This document shows, one piece after another, positions 34,034 through 43,276 of a DNA stretch of 64,000 bases (its first letter is position 1; the number at the start of each line of letters is the position of its first letter). Source of the DNA: Flavobacterium aquicola. Its GTDB lineage: Bacteria > Bacteroidota > Bacteroidia > Flavobacteriales > Flavobacteriaceae. Under the pieces are notes generated by a model that saw nothing but the letters and a program-made list of their open reading frames with translations, was not told where the DNA came from and searched no databases. Made by a program: the position numbers and the translations under genes. The stretch covers positions 123,441 through 187,440 of the forward strand of contig NZ_QUNI01000010.1 of the NCBI RefSeq assembly GCF_003385115.1. The letters run 5' to 3'.

Positions 34034-34588
34034 TTAGTGAGTATCTCCTCGGATTATTATTTCGTTTGATTTCTTGATGTTTTCTTCCGATTTACTGATT
34101 ACTTTTATGACGGTCAGGTTAGGGTTTTCAAGTTTATTGATAGTTATTTTCAAAATATAATTTTTGTCTATTACGTACTTATTGTAGTCACCATCAGCTA
34201 TTTCGTTATCAATTTGAAAAATTACCGAGCTTTCTTCTAAGGTTGTGTATCTTTTTCTTAATTCATTTAAGGAGATTAAGTTAGGCTTGTAGTTGTTTTT
34301 TGTTTCAATTGTAATTTTGCCGGAATATTTAGTGTTTTCGATTACAATATCTTCTTTTTCAACGTTGATGCTTTCAATTTTATTTGGATCTAAAAATTTT
34401 GAAACACTTTGATTAACAAGTTCTCCATTTATAAAGTAAGCAGGTTTTTTGGCACCTTTAAATTTAATTATATTAACGACGCTGATAATGGTATCCTGTT
34501 CGGAAATTGTCTGTGAATTTTCAGTTTTCTTTTGGCTAAAAGCATTAGCGGACAAAACTGAAACGGCTATGATAATAAAATTTTTCAT
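34034..34588 (-). CDS. secreted hypothetical protein, TonB-receptor-plug-like
   Basis: The 184-residue protein has a signal peptide ending near NAFSQ and contains KKPAYFINGELVNQSVSKFLDPNKIESINVEKE near residues 50-85. This pattern of named element, then 'location implies' sequence, is seen in plug-like stretches attached to TonB receptors and peptidases of Bacteroidota. I do not recognise a function. It is convergent with the GH88 gene and shares direction with the small membrane protein upstream. Confidence 0.6.
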   Translation of the reverse strand: MKNFIIIAVSVLSANAFSQKKTENSQTISEQDTIISVVNIIKFKGAKKPAYFINGELVNQSVSKFLDPNKIESINVEKEDIVIENTKYSGKITIETKNNYKPNLISLNELRKRYTTLEESSVIFQIDNEIADGDYNKYVIDKNYILKITINKLENPNLTVIKVISKSEENIKKSNEIIIRGDTH

Positions 34589-34627
34589 TTTTACTTTGTT
34601 TTACAGATTGCTCTTAACTGCTGTTTT

Positions 34628-34999
34628 TCAATTTTTTGCAAAAACTTTCTCAGCAATAAGAACAATAATAATTCCCGCAATATAGCATACTAAATCAATC
34701 CAGGCAAATGAGGTGCCGATAACAGTTCTGGCAAGTTTTGAATTTTGAAGCCCCAGCTTTCCAACAATATTCACGTACTGCAGAAATTCTATTGTAAAGG
34801 AAAACAGCAGTACAAATATCGCAACAGGCAGAACCGGCAGTTTCAAAAAAGATTTTATAAAACAATAAATTAGAATCACAACCAATACATCGCCAATATA
34901 GGGGCGAACAATTTTATCATGAACAAATAATGCAATTAAAACCTCTATAACAAATATTAGAATTGTTAATAGGAAGTATTTTTTGTTGAATGACTGCAT
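34628..34999 (-). CDS. DUF2809-type small membrane protein
   Basis: The 123-residue protein has four hydrophobic helices with the DUF2809 markers VRPYIGDVLVVILIY near residue 31-45 and FTIEFLQYVN...LARTVIGTSFAWIDLVCYIAG near 68-110. The family is uncharacterised. It is the first of two minus-strand genes here. Confidence 0.85.
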   Translation of the reverse strand: MQSFNKKYFLLTILIFVIEVLIALFVHDKIVRPYIGDVLVVILIYCFIKSFLKLPVLPVAIFVLLFSFTIEFLQYVNIVGKLGLQNSKLARTVIGTSFAWIDLVCYIAGIIIVLIAEKVFAKN

Positions 35000-35202
35000 A
35001 ACCTGATTGAGTAAATAAATGTTAGACAGTATATTTATTTGCTAATATATGGATATATAGCAGCGAAACAATTTTTTCTATATTAGAAAAGCACATCAGG
35101 TTTATAATCGTTTTTTTAAATGGGGTACTTTCCTTTTCTCATAAATTCAGTATCTTTCCTAACTGGAATTAAAATACTAATTAAAAATAACCAAAATTGA
35201 AA

Positions 35203-36015
35203 ATGGATTTCTTATTAAACGATAAAGTAATAGTTGTGACTGGGGCTACCGGGATTTTAGGCGGTGCATTTGTAGATGGAATTGCCGAGGCTGGAGCAGC
35301 AGTTGGTATCTTAGGAAGAAATGAAAAAATAGCAAATGAACGTGTAAAAGCTATTAATGATAAAGGCGGGAAAGCAATTGCTCTAATTGCGGATGTTACC
35401 AAGGAATCCGATTTGATTGCCGCCCGGGATTTAGTCCTTTCAAAATATGGAAAAATAGACGGTTTGGTAAATGCTGCAGGAGGAAATATGCCTGATGCAG
35501 TAGTACAGCCCAATGAGGATATTTTTAAATTGAATATGGATGCATTACAGCAGGTAATGAATTTGAACTTGTTTGGGACACTTTTGCCCACACAGATATT
35601 TGGAGAGGCCATAAAAGATACGGCTGGCAGAGGAAGCATAGTAAATATTTCATCAGTATCTACAACAGCAGCGATGACAAAAGTTTTAGGGTATAGTCTG
35701 GCAAAATCTGCAATCGATTCGTATACCAAATGGTTTGCCGTAGAGCTTGCTAAACGTTATGGTGATAGAATCCGCATGAATTCAATTGCGCCGGGCTTTT
35801 TTTTGACAGAACAAAACCGGACATTATTAACTAATGAAGATGGCAGTTTGACAGAAAGAGGAAATTTGGTAATTCAAAATACTCCTTATGGTCGCTTCGG
35901 AAATCCAGATGAATTAATTGGAGGATTGGTTTGGCTTTTAAGTGATGCTTCTAAATTTGCTACAGGATCCAAAGTTACTTTAGACGGCGGTTTTACGATT
36001 TTTAGCGGCGTTTAA
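35203..36015 (+). CDS. SDR-family oxidoreductase, probable D-mannonate oxidoreductase
   Basis: The 270-residue classical SDR has the cofactor motif TGATGILGG at residues 15-23, NAAGG near 93, and the catalytic Tyr164/Lys168 in YSLAK. The end, RFGNPDELIGGLVWLLSDAS, and the middle LNLFGTLLPTQIF match the Bacteroidota SDRs annotated as D-mannonate oxidoreductases, which reduce D-fructuronate. The ATG at 35203 is chosen over TTG 35197. It fits uronic acid catabolism after the GH88 upstream. Its last 120 bases recur as the 3' half of a chimeric ORF at 42164-42418. Confidence 0.85.
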   Translation: MDFLLNDKVIVVTGATGILGGAFVDGIAEAGAAVGILGRNEKIANERVKAINDKGGKAIALIADVTKESDLIAARDLVLSKYGKIDGLVNAAGGNMPDAVVQPNEDIFKLNMDALQQVMNLNLFGTLLPTQIFGEAIKDTAGRGSIVNISSVSTTAAMTKVLGYSLAKSAIDSYTKWFAVELAKRYGDRIRMNSIAPGFFLTEQNRTLLTNEDGSLTERGNLVIQNTPYGRFGNPDELIGGLVWLLSDASKFATGSKVTLDGGFTIFSGV

Positions 36016-36046
36016 TAATCTCCAAGAAAAACATAATAATATGTAT

Positions 36047-36080
36047 TAAAGACTGTTCAGAAAAAGAGCAGTCTTTTTAA
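36047..36080 (+). terminator. terminator after the SDR gene
   Basis: AAAGACTG and CAGTCTTT pair around a 13-base loop that contains TTCAG, with T-run following. A hairpin of similar make-up (GCTGTTCAG...) follows the chimeric ORF at 42470-42502, as expected if both descend from one duplicated sequence. Confidence 0.8.
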
Positions 36081-36191
36081 TTTTTGGGCGATTTTGTGTT
36101 TATTATTTTGTCTCAAAAAACTTAAAAAATCATCTTTAATTAAGTTTTTTTTAAACGAATTTTTCCTATATTTCGCAACTAAAACTTTATT

Positions 36192-38102
36192 ATGTATCAG
36201 AGATTTTTTTCCTTTATTACGATCATTTTTATATTTACCACGGCCTTACTATCAGCTCAAAAGAGTAATTATAGTTATTTAACTATTTCGGATAGTCTTA
36301 AAGAAAATGCTAATGCTGTTGTCCGACTGAATCAAATTGATATTGTAATTGCATCACAGAGGAGTATGAATATCAAGAAAACAAGAATAGTTACAGTGCT
36401 TAATGAAAATGGCCTTGGAGCCATAGGGGCAATCGCTGGCTATGATAAAAGATCGAAGGTTAAAAATATAGAAGGAACGGTTTACGATTCTTTTGGGAAT
36501 GAAATTAAAAAAATAAAAAGAAAAGATTTCATCGATCGAAGCGCTGCCGATGGATACTCTATTTTTTCTGATGACCGAATCATTTTTATAGATTATACAC
36601 CAGTGCAATATCCGTTTACTTTTGTTTATGAAAGTGAATTTGAAACTTCTACTACGGCTCATATTCCCACTTGGATGCCAATTTCTAATTATTTTATAAG
36701 CATAGAAAAAAGTGTCATAAATGTAATCTACCCGTCAATTCTTGGTTTTAAAAAGAAAGAATTTAATTTTTCTGATTATAAAATAAAAAAGATTATAGAT
36801 AACGAAATGCAGCTCTCTTATTTGCTGACAAATGTCTCAGCTCAAAAATATGAAGCTAACAGTCCAGATTCAAAGGTTTTTCCGAAAGTTATGATGGGTT
36901 TAGAAAGTTTTAATCTTGAAGGGGTTGATGGAACAGCTAAAAACTGGAAGGAATACGGGCAATGGTTTGCCGCAAATATTTTGAAAGGAACAGATAATCT
37001 GACTGATGAAACCAAAGTCAAAATTAAATCGTTAGTAGGGGATGAAACCGATCCAATAAAAAAAGCAAGAATTGTATATAAATACATGCAGGAAAAATCA
37101 AGATATGTTAGTATACAAGTCGGTATTGGCGGGTTTAAACCGATGTTTGCCAGTGATGTTGATAGATTAGGATATGGTGACTGTAAAGCATTGTCAAATT
37201 ATACTAGAGCAATGCTGGAAGTAGTGGGTGTTCCATCATACTATACAGAGTTGTATGGAGATGAAGATATAATAAATATTGAATCTGATTTTTCTAGTCT
37301 TCAAGGGAACCACGTTATTTTATGTATTCCGGATGGTAAGGATTATACCTTTTTAGAATGTACAAATCAAAATGCTCCTTTTGGTTATCAAGCTAATTTT
37401 ACTGATGATAGAGATGTATTAATTATAAAGCCGGATGGAGGTGAAATTGTTCATACAAAGATATATGAAGATAAATTTAATACTCAAATTAGTAAAGGAA
37501 ACTATGAGATTTCCGAAAAAGGAGATTTTGGAGGAAAAATTGTGATAGTCTCTGAAGGTTCACAATATGAGAAAGCAAAAATGGAAAATTGGCAGCCGGA
37601 AGATAAAGATAAACATTATAAAAATTATTGGAATAATATAAATAATTTAAAAATTGGAAAAATGTCATTTTTAAATGACAAAGAAAATATCAGATTTACT
37701 GAAAGTGTTACAATAAGCGCAGTAAATTACGGAAATATAACTTCTAACAAAATGATGTTTGCCCTAAATGCTTTCAATCAATCAACTACAAATGTAAAAC
37801 GTATTCGAAACAGAAAAAATCCTCTGGAAATTCAAAGAGGATATGTAGATATTGATGAAATTGAAATTGCTTTGCCAGCTAATTTTTCAATAGAATTTCT
37901 TCCTAGCAATGCCGAAATTAATGGAAAATTTGGGGAATATAAAACAGAGATTATAAAAAAAGACGGTAATAATATCATTTACAAACGAAGGTTCTTATTG
38001 AAAAAAGGACTATATACCAACAAGGAATACAATGAATATCGTCTTTTTAGGGAACAGGTCTCTAAAAACGATAATGCCAAAATAATTTTAACTAAAAGCT
38101 AA
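36192..38102 (+). CDS. DUF3857/transglutaminase-like protein with intact catalytic Cys
   Basis: The 636-residue secreted protein has a signal peptide (about residues 1-22, ending LLSAQ), an N-terminal DUF3857 beta-rich domain and a central transglutaminase-like domain. The catalytic cysteine is visible: Cys331 in YGDCKAL; His374 in GNHVIL follows, while the third position is Glu in FLECT rather than the usual Asp. Members are common in Bacteroidota; their substrates are not established. It starts a run of three similar genes separated by 3-7 bases, so the three probably form one transcript. Confidence 0.85.
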   Translation: MYQRFFSFITIIFIFTTALLSAQKSNYSYLTISDSLKENANAVVRLNQIDIVIASQRSMNIKKTRIVTVLNENGLGAIGAIAGYDKRSKVKNIEGTVYDSFGNEIKKIKRKDFIDRSAADGYSIFSDDRIIFIDYTPVQYPFTFVYESEFETSTTAHIPTWMPISNYFISIEKSVINVIYPSILGFKKKEFNFSDYKIKKIIDNEMQLSYLLTNVSAQKYEANSPDSKVFPKVMMGLESFNLEGVDGTAKNWKEYGQWFAANILKGTDNLTDETKVKIKSLVGDETDPIKKARIVYKYMQEKSRYVSIQVGIGGFKPMFASDVDRLGYGDCKALSNYTRAMLEVVGVPSYYTELYGDEDIINIESDFSSLQGNHVILCIPDGKDYTFLECTNQNAPFGYQANFTDDRDVLIIKPDGGEIVHTKIYEDKFNTQISKGNYEISEKGDFGGKIVIVSEGSQYEKAKMENWQPEDKDKHYKNYWNNINNLKIGKMSFLNDKENIRFTESVTISAVNYGNITSNKMMFALNAFNQSTTNVKRIRNRKNPLEIQRGYVDIDEIEIALPANFSIEFLPSNAEINGKFGEYKTEIIKKDGNNIIYKRRFLLKKGLYTNKEYNEYRLFREQVSKNDNAKIILTKS

Positions 38103-38109
38103 TAACCAA

Positions 38110-40125
38110 ATGAAAATTAAAAACTTAACTCTGCTGTTTTTTATAGCATTATTTTGCTGCAATGTAAGTGCTCAGGAATTTAAATTGGGCAAAGTCTCAA
38201 TTGCTGAATTAGAGCAAAAAGTCCATCCTAAAGATTCTTCGGCTGTCGCAGCAATATTATTTAAAAAAGGAGAATGTCGTTTTGAGTTTTCACAAAATGA
38301 AGGATTTAAAGTGGTCACTGATGTGAGTATGCGTATTAAAATTTATAAAAAAGACGGTTATGATTGGGCAAACCAATCGGTGAGATTTAGTTCAGGAAGT
38401 AACAGTTTTAATGAAAAAGTAGTTTTTACTGATGCGGTTACCTATAATTTGGTGGGCAGAAATATTGAAAAAACGAAGTTAAAAAGCGAAGGCGAATTTA
38501 TTGAAAAGGTAAATAAATATTCCAACAGAAAAAAAATTACTTTGCCTAATATAAAAGAAGGTTCGGTAGTAGAGTTTAGATATGTTATACATACAGACAA
38601 TATTGGAATGCTTAGAGAGTTTGATTTTCAAACGGATATTCCTGTAGATTATGCTGAATATAAAACTTTAATACCAGAATATTATACGTATAACACTAAA
38701 TTGAAAGGTTTTATTTCACCAAAAATTGTTGTCGAAAAATCTACGCAATCATTAATTCTTACCAGTAAAGAAAGAACTGGAACTCACGTTTCGTCAACTA
38801 GCTTTTCAACAGATAAAATTGATTACATGGAAACAAGAACTACTTATGCCATTCATGACATGCCAGCCATGAAAGAGGAAGCATTTGTAAGCAATATTGA
38901 TAATTACACTACAAGTTTAGAACAGGAACTGTCAATGACAAAATATCCAAATGAGCCTATTAAACCTTATTCCACAGATTGGAATTCTGTTGTGAAAACC
39001 ATTTATGAATATGAGGATTTTGGTCCCGAATTAAACAAAACAGGCTATTTTGAGAACGATTTGAAATCAATTTTAGCAGGTTTAACAACTCAAGATGAAA
39101 TTATTATCACGATTTTAAATTATGTAAAATCTACAGTAAAATGGAGTGAAGATTATGGCTATTTCTGTGATAAAGGAGTTAAAACAGCATATAAAGAAAA
39201 AATTGGAAATGTAGCTGATATTAATTTAATGCTCACAGCTATGCTTCGAAATGCGGGTTTAAAGGCGAATCCTGTGCTGGTGAGTACCAGATCAAACGGA
39301 ATTTCGATTTTTCCTAATAGAACCGCTTTTAATTATGTAATTGCTGCGGTGGAATCACCAGAAGGATTAATACTCTTGGATGCAACCAGTAAATATTCGA
39401 GTCCTAATGTATTACCTTTTAGAGACCTTAATTGGTCCGGCAGATTAATTAGAAAAGATGGTTCCTCAGAAGATGTTGATTTAATGCCTAAAACGGCATC
39501 AAATGACAGTGTAACTATGATGTATACAGTTGATGCTACAGGTAAAATAGCAGGAAAATTAAGAAGACAAAGAACGGATCATAATGCAATGTTTTTTAGA
39601 TCGGAGATTGCAAATTTAAAGGAAGAAGAGTATTTGGAAAAATTAGAAAATGAAAATCAAAAAATTGAAATAGCAGATTATTCCAGAACAAATGAGAAAG
39701 ATGTGAAATTACCAATTATGGAGACTTGTTCTTTTACTGGAACCGATCTGTGTGAAGTTATTGGTGAAAAAATATACATTAATCCATTGCTGTTCTTTAC
39801 CAAAGAGCACAATCCTTTTAAACAGGAAACAAGAGAATATCCTGTTGATTATGGTTTTCCTTTCGTAGAAAAATACAACGTTAATATTGATATTCCAAAT
39901 GGATATGTAGTAGAGACAATGCCAAAATCAGCTCAAATGAATATGGAAGACAATATAGGTGGATTTAAATTTATTGTTAATTCATCGGGAAATAAAATAC
40001 AGTTAATGATTTCCCATCAAATAAATACTCCTATTGTGTCTTCAGAATATTATTCCATGTTAAAAGATTATTATCAGGGAATGATTACAAAGCAAACAGA
40101 AAAGATTGTTTTGAAAAAAGTATAA
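38110..40125 (+). CDS. DUF3857/transglutaminase-like protein, catalytic residues replaced
   Basis: The 671-residue secreted protein has a signal peptide ending NVSAQ and starts the mature part with FKLGKVSIAELEQKVHPKD. It is organised as DUF3857 plus transglutaminase-like core. At the expected catalytic site GNVADIN replaces GDC (Val368) and Asn408 (FNYVIAAV) replaces His, while LLDATSKY keeps the Asp. It is therefore likely a binding or structural relative rather than an enzyme. It is closely similar to the next gene, with which it shares a tandem-duplication origin. Confidence 0.85.
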   Translation: MKIKNLTLLFFIALFCCNVSAQEFKLGKVSIAELEQKVHPKDSSAVAAILFKKGECRFEFSQNEGFKVVTDVSMRIKIYKKDGYDWANQSVRFSSGSNSFNEKVVFTDAVTYNLVGRNIEKTKLKSEGEFIEKVNKYSNRKKITLPNIKEGSVVEFRYVIHTDNIGMLREFDFQTDIPVDYAEYKTLIPEYYTYNTKLKGFISPKIVVEKSTQSLILTSKERTGTHVSSTSFSTDKIDYMETRTTYAIHDMPAMKEEAFVSNIDNYTTSLEQELSMTKYPNEPIKPYSTDWNSVVKTIYEYEDFGPELNKTGYFENDLKSILAGLTTQDEIIITILNYVKSTVKWSEDYGYFCDKGVKTAYKEKIGNVADINLMLTAMLRNAGLKANPVLVSTRSNGISIFPNRTAFNYVIAAVESPEGLILLDATSKYSSPNVLPFRDLNWSGRLIRKDGSSEDVDLMPKTASNDSVTMMYTVDATGKIAGKLRRQRTDHNAMFFRSEIANLKEEEYLEKLENENQKIEIADYSRTNEKDVKLPIMETCSFTGTDLCEVIGEKIYINPLLFFTKEHNPFKQETREYPVDYGFPFVEKYNVNIDIPNGYVVETMPKSAQMNMEDNIGGFKFIVNSSGNKIQLMISHQINTPIVSSEYYSMLKDYYQGMITKQTEKIVLKKV

Positions 40126-40128
40126 ATA

Positions 40129-42120
40129 ATGAGAAAATTTAAAACTGTTATAAGTCTATTTATTTTGTTTTCATTTATCGAAGTAAAAGCTCAAAACTTT
40201 GAATTAGGAAAAGTATCCATGGACGAATTGGAACAAAAAGTTCATCCAAAAGATTCATCGGCAGCTGCAGCAATATTATTCAAGAAAGGCAAGACTAGTT
40301 TTGAATATCACAGAGAGAGAGGATTTACAGTTATCAGCGAAGTTTCTATGCGGATTAAGATTTATAAGAAAGAAGGGTATGACTGGGCTAATTTTACTGT
40401 GCCATATTACGTGGGATATGAAAATTATAATGATGATGTTGTTGCATTTTCCAATGCTGTAACCTATAATGTAGTCAATGGTACTATAGTAAAAACTAAG
40501 CTTAACAGCGAAGGGACTTTTAAGAAAAATGTAAATGAGTATTGGAATGAAGCTACAATTACATTGCCAAATATAAAAGAGGGATCTGTTATTGAGTTTA
40601 AATATATTTTAAAAACGGAGAATATAGTTAAATTCCCTGTTTTCTATTTTCAGGAGAGAATACCAATAAATGCAGCCGAGTACACTACAAACATCCCCTA
40701 TTTTTTTACATATAAACCTATTCAAATTGGATATGTGGATCTAAAGGTAGATTCAAAAGTGACAGATGGAAGCTTGCATTATGACAATGAACATGGTCAG
40801 ACGGTTAATTTGAATTTCAATCAATTGAAAAGTAAATATAGCGCAGAAAATATTCCGGCCTTAAAGGAAGAAAGTTTTGTGGATAATATTCAAAATTATC
40901 AATCTTCATTGCATCATGAACTAGAAAAAACAAATTTTCCTGATGAAAAGGAAAAAAATTATTCGAAAGATTGGGATGGCGTAGCTAAAACTATTTATGC
41001 AGATAAAGAATTTGGGAAAGAGCTAGGAGAGAGTTCCTATTTTCTAGATGATCTTAAATTGATTTTAAAAGGGATTGATTCTAAGGAGGAAAAGCTTGCA
41101 GTAATTTTTAAATTTATTCAAGAGCGAATGCATTGGAATAATGAAAATGGCTATTACACAGATAAAGGCGTAAAGCAAGCCTACATGGATAAGACTGGAA
41201 ATGTAGCCGAAATAAATTTTATACTTATTTCAATGTTAAAATTAGCAGGATTTGATGCGAGTCCAGTATTGGTTAGTACAAAGGAGCATGGAATGCCCGT
41301 TTTTCCTAATAGAACTGGTTTTAATTATGTGATCGCCGGAGTAAATATTGATGGAAACCAACTTTTATTTGATGCTACTCACAAATACACAGCGCAAAAT
41401 ATTTTGCCTTTGAATGTTTTAAACTGGAAAGGACGCCTTATTAAAAAAGAAGGAACTTCTCAGGAAATAGAGTTGGAGCCCAAACAGAGTTCAAATAAGT
41501 TTTATACACTGATGGTAAAGCTTGACAAAGCTGGCGGGATAGAGGGAAAGTATAGGTCACAGCTAACGCAATATGAAGCATACAATTTTAGATATAGATA
41601 TGCAGAAATGAATACTGACAGCTATCTTGAAAAAGTCGAAAATGATTTCAACGGTATTAAAATTCAGGGATTTACTATTGATAATAAGAAGACTAATTTT
41701 GCTGATCCTGTGGTGCAGACTTTTACTTTTATGACTACGAATCAGTGTGATATTATAGGCGATAAAATATACATGAACCCAATGCTGTTTTTTACAGAAT
41801 CTAAAAATCCTTTTGTTCAGGAAAAAAGAGAAATGCCAATATATTTTGGTTATCCCAAATCAGAAAGATATAATATTAGTTATGAAATTCCTGAAGGCTA
41901 TACAGTAGAATCACTTCCGAAGCCAATAAAGATAGCAACAGAAGGGAAAGAGTTGTCGTTTTCTATTAAGGCAGTTTTTGATCAGAATAAGATACAGATT
42001 TTAGTGACTAAAGAAATAAATATGACTATGGTTTCTGCTGATTTTTACGAGTCGATTAAAGATTTTTATCAAAAAGCTATCGACAAGCAAAACGAAAAAA
42101 TAGTTCTCAAAAGAATATAG
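40129..42120 (+). CDS. DUF3857/transglutaminase-like protein, catalytic residues replaced (paralogue)
   Basis: The 663-residue protein has a signal peptide ending EVKAQ and the same mature start as its neighbour (FELGKVSMDELEQKVHPKD), so the two are recent paralogues. The catalytic positions read Val359 (GNVAEIN) and Asn399 (FNYVIAGV) with FDATHKY retained. Only 3 bases separate it from the upstream gene. The chimeric MazG::SDR ORF follows. I cannot say what the trio does together. Confidence 0.85.
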   Translation: MRKFKTVISLFILFSFIEVKAQNFELGKVSMDELEQKVHPKDSSAAAAILFKKGKTSFEYHRERGFTVISEVSMRIKIYKKEGYDWANFTVPYYVGYENYNDDVVAFSNAVTYNVVNGTIVKTKLNSEGTFKKNVNEYWNEATITLPNIKEGSVIEFKYILKTENIVKFPVFYFQERIPINAAEYTTNIPYFFTYKPIQIGYVDLKVDSKVTDGSLHYDNEHGQTVNLNFNQLKSKYSAENIPALKEESFVDNIQNYQSSLHHELEKTNFPDEKEKNYSKDWDGVAKTIYADKEFGKELGESSYFLDDLKLILKGIDSKEEKLAVIFKFIQERMHWNNENGYYTDKGVKQAYMDKTGNVAEINFILISMLKLAGFDASPVLVSTKEHGMPVFPNRTGFNYVIAGVNIDGNQLLFDATHKYTAQNILPLNVLNWKGRLIKKEGTSQEIELEPKQSSNKFYTLMVKLDKAGGIEGKYRSQLTQYEAYNFRYRYAEMNTDSYLEKVENDFNGIKIQGFTIDNKKTNFADPVVQTFTFMTTNQCDIIGDKIYMNPMLFFTESKNPFVQEKREMPIYFGYPKSERYNISYEIPEGYTVESLPKPIKIATEGKELSFSIKAVFDQNKIQILVTKEINMTMVSADFYESIKDFYQKAIDKQNEKIVLKRI

Positions 42121-42163
42121 CAAAACTTTGTGCATTTGTCTATTTGTCCCAAAAAACAAAACG

Positions 42164-42418
42164 ATGTATCTAAAAAATGCACAATTAGACGTAGATACTT
42201 GGATAAAAGAACACGGAGTCCGTTACTTTAACGAGCTGACAAATATGGCACAGCTTACAGGGGAAGTAGGCGAAGCTGCCCGAATCATTGCCTGCCGCTT
42301 TGGGAATCCAGATGAATTAATTGGAGGATTGGTTTGGCTCTTGAGTGACACCTCTAAATTTGCGACAGGATCCAAGGTTACTTTAGACGGCGGTTTTACG
42401 ATTTTTAGAGGCGTTTAG
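42164..42418 (+). pseudogene. chimeric ORF: MazG-like N-terminus joined to SDR C-terminus
   Basis: The 84-residue ORF begins MYLKNAQLDVDTWIKEHG, matching the start of the MazG-like gene at 45092 (the 74 bases from TTAGACGTAGATACTTGG are identical). From about position 42295 it switches to RFGNPDELIGGLVWLLSD...TIFRGV, matching the last 41 residues of the SDR gene at 35203 at roughly 90 percent of bases. Both halves keep their original frame. The joint lies where the parents read RRYGE and GRFGN, a shared R-[YF]-G. It has no complete fold of either parent, so it is a rearrangement remnant, though it is open and could be translated. Confidence 0.9.
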
Positions 42419-42469
42419 CATTGGCAAAGAAAATATTTGTATTAAAAAGTTTTGTAATAAAAATCAATT

Positions 42470-42502
42470 AAAAAAGCTGTTCAGTACAAACAGCTTTTTT
42501 TT
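42470..42502 (+). terminator. terminator after the chimeric ORF
   Basis: AAAGCTGTT and AACAGCTTTTTTTT form a stem with a seven-base loop. The GCTGTTCAG arm and loop resemble ACTGTTCAG in the terminator following the SDR gene at 36047. Confidence 0.85.
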
Positions 42503-42602
42503 ATAATAATTTTTTAAATTAAGATTATTCTTTCCTTGTTGTTTATTGATTTTCTTATATATTTGGATTTTAAATAGTTATTAACTTAAAAACCAAAACA
42601 CT

Positions 42603-43094
42603 ATGAGTAACATCACCGAGAACAAACTTAATGCTGTTATTGCAGCTGCAGACATTACAATCATAAACAGCAGCATTACAGCTATTGGGAGCAAATTACC
42701 CACAGCGAGCCTTACAGATGACCAAAGAACATCACTAAAATCCATCGATGTAAACAATAAGGTTTTTGTTGAAGATGTGCTTACCGAAATGGGTGTTAGC
42801 GGATCAGGTATAATTCCGGCTTTTATCAATAAAACTTTCATTAATAATGACTTAGCATTGTTTGAGCAGCTAGATGTTTTGGAGGCTGGTGTTCTAAATT
42901 TGACCCAAAAAATTGCTGATCTTAAGCGTATTGCCGGCGACGAAGCATACACTGGAGCATTGGCAGTATATCGAATTTATGATGCGGCCAATCAGGCAGG
43001 TGTTCCGGGCGCAAAACAGGCATACGAGAAGTTGAAAATGCGTTTCAATTCGCAGACCACAGGAGCAGGCAGAAAAGCCGATCCCGTCCTTTAA
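42603..43094 (+). CDS. hypothetical protein, small helical
   Basis: A 163-residue protein without signal peptide or membrane segment. The composition is rich in Ala, Ile and Asn, with long helical stretches and an ending TTGAGRKADPVL. I do not recognise a family. It has no relation to its neighbours. Its own upstream leader (42503-42602) is AT-rich and the terminator at 43113 follows closely, so it seems a single-gene unit. Confidence 0.6.
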   Translation: MSNITENKLNAVIAAADITIINSSITAIGSKLPTASLTDDQRTSLKSIDVNNKVFVEDVLTEMGVSGSGIIPAFINKTFINNDLALFEQLDVLEAGVLNLTQKIADLKRIAGDEAYTGALAVYRIYDAANQAGVPGAKQAYEKLKMRFNSQTTGAGRKADPVL

Positions 43095-43112
43095 AAATTA
43101 AAAAATGAATGT

Positions 43113-43141
43113 AAACCGGATCTCTAGGCTCCGGTTTTTTT
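43113..43141 (+). terminator. terminator after the 42603 gene
   Basis: AAACCGGA and TCCGGTTTTTTT pair perfectly around a nine-base loop. Confidence 0.85.
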
Positions 43142-43164
43142 ATACCCTATATGTAGTAAAAATG

Positions 43165-43234
43165 GTATATAATTGTATTAAAAAGCATATAAAATTAATT
43201 ATATAGTATATAAAGTTAACTAAAAAACATATTA
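43165..43234. promoter_or_regulatory. possible operator array upstream of the HTH gene
   Basis: Four related AT-rich half sites (GTATATAA, GCATATAA, GTATATAA, ACATATTA) start at 43165, 43185, 43206 and 43227, about 21 bases apart, so they lie on one face of the DNA. They precede a small DNA-binding protein gene. Function is inferred from spacing only. Confidence 0.35.
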
Positions 43235-43276
43235 TATAAACCAAATTGATCATATTTGTACTGAAAAACAGAATTT

